A stretch of DNA of 5,349 bases from Rhodospirillales bacterium (GCA_020638335.1 JACKIT010000022.1:1-5349), one strand, 5' to 3'. Positions 1 to 4,965 are shown, counted from the stretch's first letter. A program made the numbers and translations. Notes: a model not told the origin generated them from the sequence alone.

Positions 1-1
1 T

Positions 2-730
2 CGATTGCAGCAGATTGAAACGGAAATGCGTGATTTGCGCGGGGCTTTGGAGGAACAGAGCTTTGAGATTCGTGAGCTTAAAGATCAGCTTGAGCGTTTT
101 ACCAGTGATATGGAATTGCGGATGAATGATCTGGAAGGTTCAGGAGCTTCGCGTTCCGGCAGCGCCGCGCCGGTGAGTGGGGCCAGTCGTTATACGGCCA
201 AGCCGCTTAGAGACAGTAACCCGCCGAGCGTTGTTGGCAGTGGTGCCGGGCAGACTTATCAGTGGAGTTCCGGTAATGCCAGCAGTAGTGGAACGGCCGG
301 GCAGCTTGGTTCGTATACGGAATCCGGGGGCGAAGGGTCCTCTGTTGATTTGGCGTCTGCAACTTATGAAAATGCGTTTTCGATGGTGAAAAACCATCAA
401 TATAAGGGTGCACAGGTGGAATTTGAGAGCTTCTTGCGTGATCATCCTGATCACCCGTTGGCAGGGAATGCGAAATACTGGCTTGGCGAGACACATTATG
501 TGCGCGGAAATTTTGAAACGGCTGCGCGGATTTTTGCCGAGGGGTATCAACAATATCCGAAAGGTTCGAAAGCGGCGGATAACTTGCTGAAGCTGGGGTT
601 GTCTTTGGATGCGCTGGGGAAGAAGGATGATGCATGTGTGGCGCTTCGTCAGCTTAAGAAAGAAAATCCGTCAGGGGCGGCGCCTGTGTTGCGGCGGGCG
701 GACCAAGAGATGAGTCGACTGGGATGCTAG
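2..730 (+). CDS. cpoB: CpoB (YbgF), Tol-Pal-associated periplasmic TPR protein, 5'-truncated by window edge
   Basis: The frame is open from the first complete codon (CGA at 2-4) to TAG at 728-730, so the true start and the signal peptide lie left of the window; the TTG at 5 is not taken as the start. The visible 242 residues show three parts, numbered from Leu at base 5. Residues 1-45 are heptad-rich coiled coil, matching the N-terminal trimerisation helix of the family. Residues 46-115 are a Ser/Gly/Ala-rich linker. Residues 116-230 hold about three TPR-like units (YENAFSMVKNHQYKGA; AKYWLGETHYVRGNFETA; NLLKLGLSLDALGKKDDA). Cys211 and the C-terminal Cys241 fit my recollection of alphaproteobacterial homologues, where a disulfide is possible (inference). 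In E. coli, CpoB works with TolA and PBP1B to coordinate outer-membrane constriction with septal peptidoglycan synthesis. The tilS neighbour agrees with the tolB-pal-cpoB-tilS order common in Alphaproteobacteria. The family is certain; the start is not visible. Confidence 0.92.
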   Translation, partial: RLQQIETEMRDLRGALEEQSFEIRELKDQLERFTSDMELRMNDLEGSGASRSGSAAPVSGASRYTAKPLRDSNPPSVVGSGAGQTYQWSSGNASSSGTAGQLGSYTESGGEGSSVDLASATYENAFSMVKNHQYKGAQVEFESFLRDHPDHPLAGNAKYWLGETHYVRGNFETAARIFAEGYQQYPKGSKAADNLLKLGLSLDALGKKDDACVALRQLKKENPSGAAPVLRRADQEMSRLGC

Positions 731-738
731 GTCGTGGT

Positions 739-756
739 CGGTTTGGATTTGAACCG
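739..756 (+). other. small hairpin just downstream of cpoB
   Basis: CGGTT (739-743) pairs with AACCG (752-756); a T744-G751 wobble extends this to 6 bp around a 6-base loop. The hairpin begins 8 bases after the cpoB stop. A moderately T-rich run ending in five T's (about 766-771) follows at a distance. It could be a weak terminator or an mRNA 3' stabiliser, but the stem is short and the T tract is not adjacent, so cpoB-tilS read-through is at least as likely. Confidence 0.25.
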
Positions 757-760
757 TAGT

Positions 761-789
761 CTTCGATTTTTAATGAAAAGCGCTATAAA
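761..789 (+). promoter_or_regulatory. weak candidate promoter for tilS
   Basis: A good -10-like TATAAA sits at 784-789, about 60 bases before the tilS ATG. The -35 position about 17 bases upstream (near 761-767, CTTCGAT) matches the TTGACA consensus poorly. The rest of the 731-848 gap is A+T-richer than the flanking genes and has no ORF. This is only a candidate; tilS may simply be read through from the pal-cpoB transcript. Confidence 0.2.
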
Positions 790-848
790 ACTTCGTATCT
801 TCGCAATTTCGCGTTTATTTTCTCCTGCGGCGCTTTGGGTTTTAAGCA

Positions 849-1853
849 ATGAGCATTACTCTTGGAAATTTTGAAGAGACGTTGGAGGCGCTGGGCGTGG
901 GGGGTGCTGGGCCGATTGCTGTGGCTGTGTCAGGCGGGCCGGACTCTATGGCGCTGTGCTGGTTGTTGTCGCGCTGGGCAGTTGAGCGCGGGGTTAAAAT
1001 TCATGTTTTGACGGTTGATCACGGGCTCAGGCCTGAAGCGGCTGAAGAGGCGATACAGGTGGGCGCGTGGCTGGGTGGCTGGTCGCAGCAGGTGGAGCAT
1101 CATATTTTGCGTTGGAAGACACCAGCGGATACAGCTATTCAGGAAGAGGCGCGTAAGGCACGTTATGGTTTGATGGCTGAATATTGCCGGGTTCATGATA
1201 TTCGGCATCTGTTTTTGGCGCATCACCGGGACGATCAGGCGGAAACGGTGTTGTTTCGTTTGGCCAAAGGCAGTGGGCTAGACGGGCTTTCCGGGATGCA
1301 GGCGGTGCAAGCGTATGATGAGGATTTGAGTCTGGTGCGGCCTTTGCTGGATTGTGGTAAGGCGGAGTTATTGGAATTATGCGGAGTGGAAGATATTCCA
1401 TATTTTGAAGACCCCAGTAACGCGAATAGTGATTTTGCGCGTGTGCGATTGCGTGAGGCGCGGCGTGTTTTGGAGGAGGAGGGACTTACTTCAAAGCGAT
1501 TGGCGGTGACGGCGCAGCGCCTGGGGCGTGCGCGCCGGGCGTTGGAGGACCTTAGCGCGCAGGCCTATCAAAAGGCGGTTATTGAATCCGATACGAAACA
1601 TATCGTATTTAAAATTAATATTTTATTTATGCAACCTGAAGAGGTTATTTTGCGATGTTTGTTAAAGGCGTTGTCAGTTTTGCGTCCGACATCCGATTAT
1701 GCGCCGCGTATGGAAAGGGTTGAGGTGATTTTATACGATTTGATAAGTTTTCAAAAAGACAGAGTTGCGTTTCGAAAGCGCACACTGGGCGGGGTGGTGT
1801 TTGCAATGGATGAGGATTTAGGAGTTTTGCGTTTAACGCGCGAGCATTCTTAA
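849..1853 (+). CDS. tilS: TilS, tRNA(Ile)-lysidine synthetase
   Basis: This cytoplasmic N-type ATP pyrophosphatase uses ATP and lysine to convert the wobble C34 of tRNA-Ile(CAU) to lysidine, which switches the tRNA from AUG to AUA reading and isoleucine charging. The 334 residues show the PP-loop SGGPDS at 28-33, VDHGLRP at 56-62, ARKARYGLM at 101-109, AHHRDDQAET at 124-133, GSGLDGLSGM at 141-150, RPLL at 164-167 and DPSN at 188-191; all are family signatures. The C-terminal part (about 215-334) resembles the shorter alphaproteobacterial form, with an SDYAPR segment at 282-287. The protein is about 100 residues shorter than E. coli TilS and apparently lacks the separate C-terminal tRNA-binding domain; short forms such as Aquifex TilS are known to be active. 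ATG 849 is the earliest possible start because an in-frame TAA lies at 843-845. No good Shine-Dalgarno precedes it (only TTTAAGCA), which suggests weak initiation or translational dependence on an upstream message. Confidence 0.94.
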   Translation: MSITLGNFEETLEALGVGGAGPIAVAVSGGPDSMALCWLLSRWAVERGVKIHVLTVDHGLRPEAAEEAIQVGAWLGGWSQQVEHHILRWKTPADTAIQEEARKARYGLMAEYCRVHDIRHLFLAHHRDDQAETVLFRLAKGSGLDGLSGMQAVQAYDEDLSLVRPLLDCGKAELLELCGVEDIPYFEDPSNANSDFARVRLREARRVLEEEGLTSKRLAVTAQRLGRARRALEDLSAQAYQKAVIESDTKHIVFKINILFMQPEEVILRCLLKALSVLRPTSDYAPRMERVEVILYDLISFQKDRVAFRKRTLGGVVFAMDEDLGVLRLTREHS

Positions 1854-1861
1854 GGAATGCT
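1843..1861 (+). other. hairpin across the tilS stop codon
   Basis: AGCATTC (1843-1849) pairs with GAATGCT (1855-1861) around a loop that contains the TAA stop (1851-1853). No T tract follows, so it is not an intrinsic terminator on its own. It directly abuts the left arm of the larger inverted repeat at 1862. Confidence 0.4.
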
Positions 1862-1880
1862 ATTCTCAACTTTGTTTTCG

Positions 1881-1913
1881 GAAGAAAAACCGAAACCCCG
1901 CATTCAATGCGGG
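1881..1913 (-). terminator. hairpin that reads as a minus-strand terminator
   Basis: CCCGCA (1897-1902) pairs with TGCGGG (1908-1913) around TTCAA; the bases continue complementary almost through the loop. On the + strand the hairpin is followed only by ATTTATGGGG. On the - strand it is followed by GTTTCGGTTTTTCTTC (1896 down to 1881), a plausible U-rich tail. No - strand gene is visible upstream of it, so it may stop antisense transcription from the ftsH side, or simply be one conformer of the larger inverted repeat. Confidence 0.35.
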
Positions 1914-1943
1914 ATTTATGGGGATTTGTAGCAGATACGATGG

Positions 1944-1980
1944 ACCCCGTTTTAAAAACGGGGTTTCGTTTCTTCTTGTT
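1944..1980 (+). terminator. intrinsic terminator after tilS
   Basis: ACCCCGTTTT (1944-1953) and AAAACGGGGT (1955-1964) are a perfect 10-base inverted repeat with one central base; realistically this is a stem of about 8 bp with a small A/T loop. A T-rich tail follows directly (TTCGTTTCTTCTTGTT, 1965-1980). It lies about 90 bases after the tilS stop and about 200 bases before ftsH. It would end the cpoB-tilS transcript and leave ftsH with its own promoter. This is the best-supported terminator in the window. Confidence 0.75.
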
Positions 1981-2090
1981 TTTCAGGGCGTTGAAAAAAG
2001 TTGAGAATTGGGTTTAAGTATCCTTTCGAAAAAGCCGGGGAAAGAAAAAAAGAGGCGTTTTTTAGATAGTTCTTTATGATGCTTGTTTGA

Positions 2091-2104
2091 AAAACCGCGG
2101 TTTT
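2091..2104. promoter_or_regulatory. 14-base perfect palindrome upstream of ftsH, possible operator
   Basis: AAAACCGCGGTTTT is self-complementary over all 14 bases. It lies 76 bases before the ftsH start and just upstream of the best -35-like element, where a dimeric regulator could bind. It is not followed by a T tract, so a terminator is unlikely. The binding protein is unknown, and the function is inferred only from symmetry and position. Confidence 0.35.
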
Positions 2105-2118
2105 GGCCTTGATTTTCC

Positions 2119-2146
2119 TTGTCTGGCGCGGAAATTGTACTACATT
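2119..2146 (+). promoter_or_regulatory. candidate ftsH promoter
   Basis: TTGTCT (2119-2124) and TACATT (2141-2146), separated by 16 bases, resemble housekeeping -35 and -10 boxes. Each matches the consensus at about four of six positions. Initiation near 2153 would give a leader of about 28 bases to the GTG. ftsH is under heat-shock sigma-32 control in E. coli, but I found no convincing CTTGAA / CCCCAT-type pair here. A promoter is expected because a terminator separates ftsH from tilS; the exact site is uncertain. Confidence 0.3.
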
Positions 2147-2162
2147 GGGTATTCTGACTTAG

Positions 2163-2170
2163 AAGAAGGA
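2163..2170 (+). promoter_or_regulatory. Shine-Dalgarno that decides the ftsH GTG start
   Basis: AAGAAGGA lies 10 bases before GTG 2181, a little longer than ideal spacing. No in-frame ATG starts a family-length protein nearby; the next in-frame ATG codons fall inside or after the first membrane segment. The GTG start gives the expected N terminus, a short cytoplasmic stub of about seven residues before transmembrane helix 1. Confidence 0.7.
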
Positions 2171-2180
2171 TATACACACT

Positions 2181-4100
2181 GTGAATGGATTTGGACGCAA
2201 TTTGATTTTCTGGCTGGCGATTGGCTTGACTATGATTTTCTTGTTCAACATTTTTCAAGGCGCACAAGAAGGGGCGAGCCGTCGCGCGAACATGATTTCC
2301 TATAGTGAATTTATGACTGATGCGCAGGCGGGCCGGGTTTCTAATGTCGTTATTAAAGGGCAGGAATTGCACGGCGTGTTTGCTTCAAGCGGCGAAGAGT
2401 TCAAGGTGATGGTGCCGCCGAATGAAAATGTGGTGGACCGCCTTCAAGGTAGCGCGGTGCAGATTGCGGCTGACAGGGAAGATCCTGAGCAGATCAGTCT
2501 CATGAGCATTTTGATTTCGTTGTTGCCTGCGTTCCTGATTATCGGGGTGTGGATCATGTTTATGAAGCAAATGCAGGGCGGTAAAGGCGGCGGCGCAATG
2601 GGTTTTGGCAAGAGCCGGGCCAAGATGCTGACCGAGAAGCATGGCCGGGTGACATTCGAAGATGTGGCGGGGATTGAAGAGGCCAAGCAGGAACTGGAAG
2701 AGGTTGTCGAGTTTCTGAAAGATCCGCAGAAATTCAGCCGTTTGGGTGGGAAAATTCCGAAAGGGGCGCTTTTGGTCGGTCAGCCGGGGACGGGTAAGAC
2801 CTTGATTGCGCGGGCGGTGGCCGGTGAGGCGGATGTGCCGTTTTTTACGATTTCCGGTTCGGACTTTGTTGAGATGTTTGTCGGGGTTGGGGCGAGCCGG
2901 GTGCGCGATATGTTCGAGCAGGGCAAGAAGAACGCGCCGTGCATCATCTTTATCGACGAGATTGATGCCGTCGGGCGTCATCGCGGCGCCGGGCTTGGCG
3001 GCGGGAATGATGAGCGCGAGCAGACGTTGAACCAGCTTTTGGTTGAGATGGACGGGTTTGAGTCCAATGAGGGCGTGATTATTCTGGCGGCGACCAACCG
3101 TCCGGATGTGCTTGATCCTGCGCTTTTGCGTCCGGGGCGTTTTGACCGTCAGATTGTGGTGCCTTTGCCCGATATTAAGGGGCGTGAGAAAATTCTTGAA
3201 GTGCATATGAAGAAAGTGCCACTGGCGAACAATGTTGAAGCCATTGTCATTGCACGCGGGACTCCAGGTTTTAGCGGCGCTGATCTGGCGAATTTGGTCA
3301 ATGAGGCGGCGCTTTTGGCTGCGCGGCGGGGCAAGCGTGTTGTGGGTATGGATGAGCTGGAAGATGCCAAGGATAAGGTCATGATGGGCTCTGAGCGTAA
3401 GTCCATGGTGATGAGTGAGGATGAGAAAAAGCTTACGGCTTATCATGAGGCGGGACATGCATTGGTGGCGATGCATGAGCCGGCGTCCGATCCGGTGCAT
3501 AAAGCGACGATTGTACCGCGCGGGCGGGCGCTGGGTCTGGTTATGCGTCTTCCTGAAGCCGACCGGCTATCGATGAGCCTTGAGAAGCTGAAGGCGGATT
3601 TATCTGTGGCGATGGGCGGGCGCGTTGCCGAAGAAATTATTTTCGGACAGGATAAGGTTACGACAGGCGCGAGCAGTGATATTCAGCAGGCAACCAATAT
3701 GGCGCGCAAGATGGTTATGGAATGGGGTTTTTCTGATAAGCTTGGTACAATCCGCTATGCGCAGGATCAGGAAGAGGTTTTTCTCGGGCATTCGGTTGCG
3801 CAATCGAAAAATATGTCTGATGAGACGGCGGCGACTGTGGATTCTGAAATTCGGCGGATTGTTGAGCAGGGCTATGACAAGGCCAAGAAGATTTTGACTG
3901 AAAATCTGGATGATCTGCATAAGCTGGCCAAAGCGTTGATTGAGTACGAATTGTTGTCTGGTGATGAAATTAAGGATTTGCTCGCCGGAAAGCCAATACT
4001 TCGTGATAGCGATAATGAACCGCCAGAGGATACAACGCCGAAATCTTCTGTCCCCTCAGGTGGTGGTTTTGCCGGTGGGGAAGCGCCGCAGGGGGCATAA
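2181..4100 (+). CDS. ftsH: FtsH, ATP-dependent inner-membrane zinc metalloprotease
   Basis: FtsH is a hexameric AAA+ protease that unfolds and degrades damaged membrane proteins and regulatory targets such as, in E. coli, sigma-32 and LpxC. The 639 residues are full family length. In order: TM1 (about 8-26), a periplasmic domain (27-105), TM2 (about 107-127), the AAA+ module and the M41 peptidase. Walker A is GQPGTGKT (200-207), Walker B is CIIFIDE (254-260), and the pore motif FVG is at 233-235. The second region of homology carries RPGRFDR (317-323) with arginine fingers Arg320 and Arg323. The zinc site is HEAGH (422-426) plus Asp500 in TTGASSD. Everything needed for activity is present. 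One oddity is Gln201 in Walker A, where the usual FtsH sequence is GPPGTGKT. The tail (about 610-639) is a Pro/Ser/Gly-rich low-complexity stretch. The start is GTG with an upstream AAGAAGGA. It is likely cotranscribed with the membrane gene three bases downstream. Confidence 0.98.
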   Translation: MNGFGRNLIFWLAIGLTMIFLFNIFQGAQEGASRRANMISYSEFMTDAQAGRVSNVVIKGQELHGVFASSGEEFKVMVPPNENVVDRLQGSAVQIAADREDPEQISLMSILISLLPAFLIIGVWIMFMKQMQGGKGGGAMGFGKSRAKMLTEKHGRVTFEDVAGIEEAKQELEEVVEFLKDPQKFSRLGGKIPKGALLVGQPGTGKTLIARAVAGEADVPFFTISGSDFVEMFVGVGASRVRDMFEQGKKNAPCIIFIDEIDAVGRHRGAGLGGGNDEREQTLNQLLVEMDGFESNEGVIILAATNRPDVLDPALLRPGRFDRQIVVPLPDIKGREKILEVHMKKVPLANNVEAIVIARGTPGFSGADLANLVNEAALLAARRGKRVVGMDELEDAKDKVMMGSERKSMVMSEDEKKLTAYHEAGHALVAMHEPASDPVHKATIVPRGRALGLVMRLPEADRLSMSLEKLKADLSVAMGGRVAEEIIFGQDKVTTGASSDIQQATNMARKMVMEWGFSDKLGTIRYAQDQEEVFLGHSVAQSKNMSDETAATVDSEIRRIVEQGYDKAKKILTENLDDLHKLAKALIEYELLSGDEIKDLLAGKPILRDSDNEPPEDTTPKSSVPSGGGFAGGEAPQGA

Positions 4101-4103
4101 GAT

Positions 4104-4526
4104 ATGTTGGATTTAGATTCTCATGTGCATGCTGATCCGGAAAAGATGTTGTTTCCTTTCCGAAAGGCGCTTATCGGACTTGGTGTTTTTATTACGCTCG
4201 CGGGTGTGGCTTTGCTGCTTTATTTTGCTTATATGACTTATCAGATTTTTAACGAGCCTGGGCAGGTTCGTATTGTGCAATATGTTCTGGAGCTTATTCA
4301 GCGTCCGAATCCTGTGATTGAAGGGTCTCTTACCGTGCAAACGCCTCAAGGTCCCAGCGATATGGATTTCAGCGTGAAGATGTCTGAGGAAATTAAAACT
4401 ATTATTTTTATCTTTCTGGGTGGGATTGCCTTTTCTATTTGTGTCGGTATTTCGACAACTGTCGTCAATGCCGGCGTGAGTATTATTAAAGGGGCGATGT
4501 ATAAGGGTGATACGGTCAATAAGTGA
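4104..4526 (+). CDS. uncharacterised two-pass membrane protein linked to ftsH
   Basis: I do not recognise this 140-residue protein. ATG 4104 lies three bases after the ftsH stop, with a G-rich Shine-Dalgarno (GGGGG, 4091-4095) inside the last ftsH codons, so translational coupling with ftsH is likely. Two hydrophobic segments are clear, at about 22-47 and 97-121. Basic residues Arg20/Lys21 before the first and Lys129, Lys134 and Lys140 after the second predict cytoplasmic N and C termini, with a loop of about 50 residues (48-96) in the periplasm. The loop is polar, with an Asn/Pro/Gln-rich middle (QRPNPVIEG, then VQTPQGPSDMDF). There is no cysteine before Cys113 and no enzyme motif. The short acidic/His N terminus (DLDSHVHADPEK) is unremarkable. 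It could be a partner or modulator of FtsH, by position only. The coding frame is well supported; the function is unknown. Confidence 0.85.
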   Translation: MLDLDSHVHADPEKMLFPFRKALIGLGVFITLAGVALLLYFAYMTYQIFNEPGQVRIVQYVLELIQRPNPVIEGSLTVQTPQGPSDMDFSVKMSEEIKTIIFIFLGGIAFSICVGISTTVVNAGVSIIKGAMYKGDTVNK

Positions 4527-4550
4527 AATTCATAGCTATTTAGGAGAGAA

Positions 4551-4832
4551 ATGATGATTAAATTTGAAAAGAATATTGGAGATAAGGATAAAAAAGCCCG
4601 GATTGCTGCGGCGGTTGTCCTTTTTGCAGCGAGCTTCTTTATTTCCGGCGTTGTTGGAAATGTATTGATTTTGCTGGCGGTTGTTATGGCCGTTACCAGC
4701 TTTTTTGGTTTTTGTCCAGCTTATACGTTTATGGGCATGAATACATGTTGTGGTGGCTCTTGCACGGCAAAAAAGGTCGAGGGTGCGTCTGAGGCCCCGG
4801 CCGAGCCGTCTGTAGAAAAAGACGCTGAGTAG
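4551..4832 (+). CDS. small DUF2892 (YgaP-type membrane domain) protein with cysteine cluster
   Basis: This 93-residue protein has two hydrophobic segments (about 17-33 and 36-54) followed by FGFCPAYTFMGMNTC (52-66). That CPxYxxxGxNTC pattern is the hallmark of the DUF2892 family, which is found alone or as the membrane part of YgaP-like rhodanese sulfurtransferases. Here no rhodanese domain is attached. Cysteines 55, 66, 67 and 71 cluster after the second helix; a metal- or sulfur-binding role is possible (inference). The C terminus (72-93) is an Ala/Glu/Pro-rich acidic tail. The Shine-Dalgarno AGGAGA (4542-4547) is strong. It sits slightly too close to ATG 4551 and ideally placed for ATG 4554, so the second ATG may be the real start. 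The gene lies 24 bases after the previous stop, in the same direction, and is probably in the ftsH operon. Confidence 0.88.
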   Translation: MMIKFEKNIGDKDKKARIAAAVVLFAASFFISGVVGNVLILLAVVMAVTSFFGFCPAYTFMGMNTCCGGSCTAKKVEGASEAPAEPSVEKDAE

Positions 4833-4856
4833 AACCCTTTGAAGGGTTTAAGTTTC
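4833..4856 (+). terminator. weak terminator-like hairpin after the DUF2892 gene
   Basis: AACCCT (4833-4838) pairs with AGGGTT (4843-4848) around TTGA, immediately after the TAG stop. Only a broken T run (TAAGTTTC) follows. The stem is short, so termination would be partial. Its position at the end of the ftsH-linked set, before a gap of about 130 bases, makes a transcript end plausible. Confidence 0.4.
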
Positions 4857-4905
4857 CAGGCTCTGTGTAACCTGCGAGAGGGTCGCTGTCTTTGCTTGTT
4901 ATCCC

Positions 4906-4934
4906 CCATATTTGCCAGTAAAACAAAAATATGG
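4906..4934. promoter_or_regulatory. A+T-rich inverted repeat upstream of the last gene
   Basis: CCATATTT (4906-4913) and AAATATGG (4927-4934) are exact reverse complements separated by 13 bases. The half-site centres are 21 bases apart, two helical turns, which suits a dimeric DNA-binding protein. As RNA it would form an 8-bp stem with a 13-base loop in the leader of the gene at 4966. I see no convincing -35/-10 pair beside it. An operator is one reading and a leader hairpin the other; neither is demonstrated. Confidence 0.4.
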
Positions 4935-4965
4935 CATGGAAATATCCCAGAATAAGGGGTTTATT

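Larger units (their letters stand above)
1862..2008. repeat. nested long inverted repeat in the tilS-ftsH spacer
   Basis: Three arm segments match in nested order. ATTCTCAACTTT (1862-1873) is the exact reverse complement of 1997-2008 (12 bp). GAAGAAA (1881-1887) is the reverse complement of TTTCTTC (1969-1975). CGAAACCCCG (1891-1900) is the reverse complement of CGGGGTTTCG (1959-1968). The inner two form 17 bp with a single 3-base bulge (1888-1890). Together they would fold 147 bases into one imperfect stem that encloses 1901-1958. That fold cannot coexist with the local hairpins at 1897-1913 and 1944-1964. It may be a terminator/antiterminator switch, a structured 3' UTR or small RNA, or the relic of a small non-coding repeat element. 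No flanking target duplication was found. Confidence 0.6.
1854..2180. other. 327-base tilS-ftsH spacer without a convincing gene
   Basis: No ORF here has both coding character and a ribosome binding site. The left half (1862-2008) is an extensive nested inverted repeat with two internal hairpins, one of which is a strong + strand terminator. The middle (about 2024-2070) is purine-rich and then T-rich; AAAAAGCC (2029-2036) can pair imperfectly with GGCGTTTTT (2054-2062), giving a poor second terminator-like stem. The right part has a 14-base palindrome (2091-2104), a weak promoter candidate (2119-2146) and the ftsH ribosome binding site. The reading is: end of the cpoB-tilS transcript, then the ftsH control region. 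Confidence 0.7.

Noticed and set aside
5..7. TTG at 5 as the start of cpoB
   Set aside because: The frame is open to the left edge, and the protein lacks the signal peptide required for a periplasmic CpoB, so the real start is upstream of the window.
140..635. Two minus-strand open frames (140-553 and 207-635) opposite cpoB
   Set aside because: They overlap each other and the clearly coding cpoB frame, have no plausible ribosome binding site that I could identify, and have compositions typical of antisense shadows.
1918..2004. 28-codon ORF (ATG 1918 to TGA 2002-2004) through the terminator
   Set aside because: It has no Shine-Dalgarno, it is encoded largely by the terminator stem and its T tract, and it has no leader-peptide features such as a run of one amino acid.
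1850..2018. TTAAG at 1850-1854 and 2014-2018 as a target-site duplication of a mobile element
   Set aside because: The copies lie at unequal distances (7 and 5 bases) from the inverted repeat ends. The left copy overlaps the tilS stop codon, and the word is short and common in this A+T-rich spacer.
1854..2180. tRNA, CRISPR array or known riboswitch in the tilS-ftsH gap
   Set aside because: I found no cloverleaf with a TTC loop, no regularly spaced direct repeats and no recognisable riboswitch core; the structure present is inverted repeats only.
2087..2305. 72-codon ORF from ATG 2075-2090 region overlapping the ftsH start
   Set aside because: It runs across the palindrome and promoter region into ftsH in another frame, shows no family resemblance, and lacks a ribosome binding site.
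2385..3500. 371-codon open frame on the minus strand opposite ftsH
   Set aside because: It lies wholly across the highly conserved ftsH coding region, has a His/Arg/Gln-rich composition with no recognisable domain, and is an antisense shadow created by the codon bias of ftsH.
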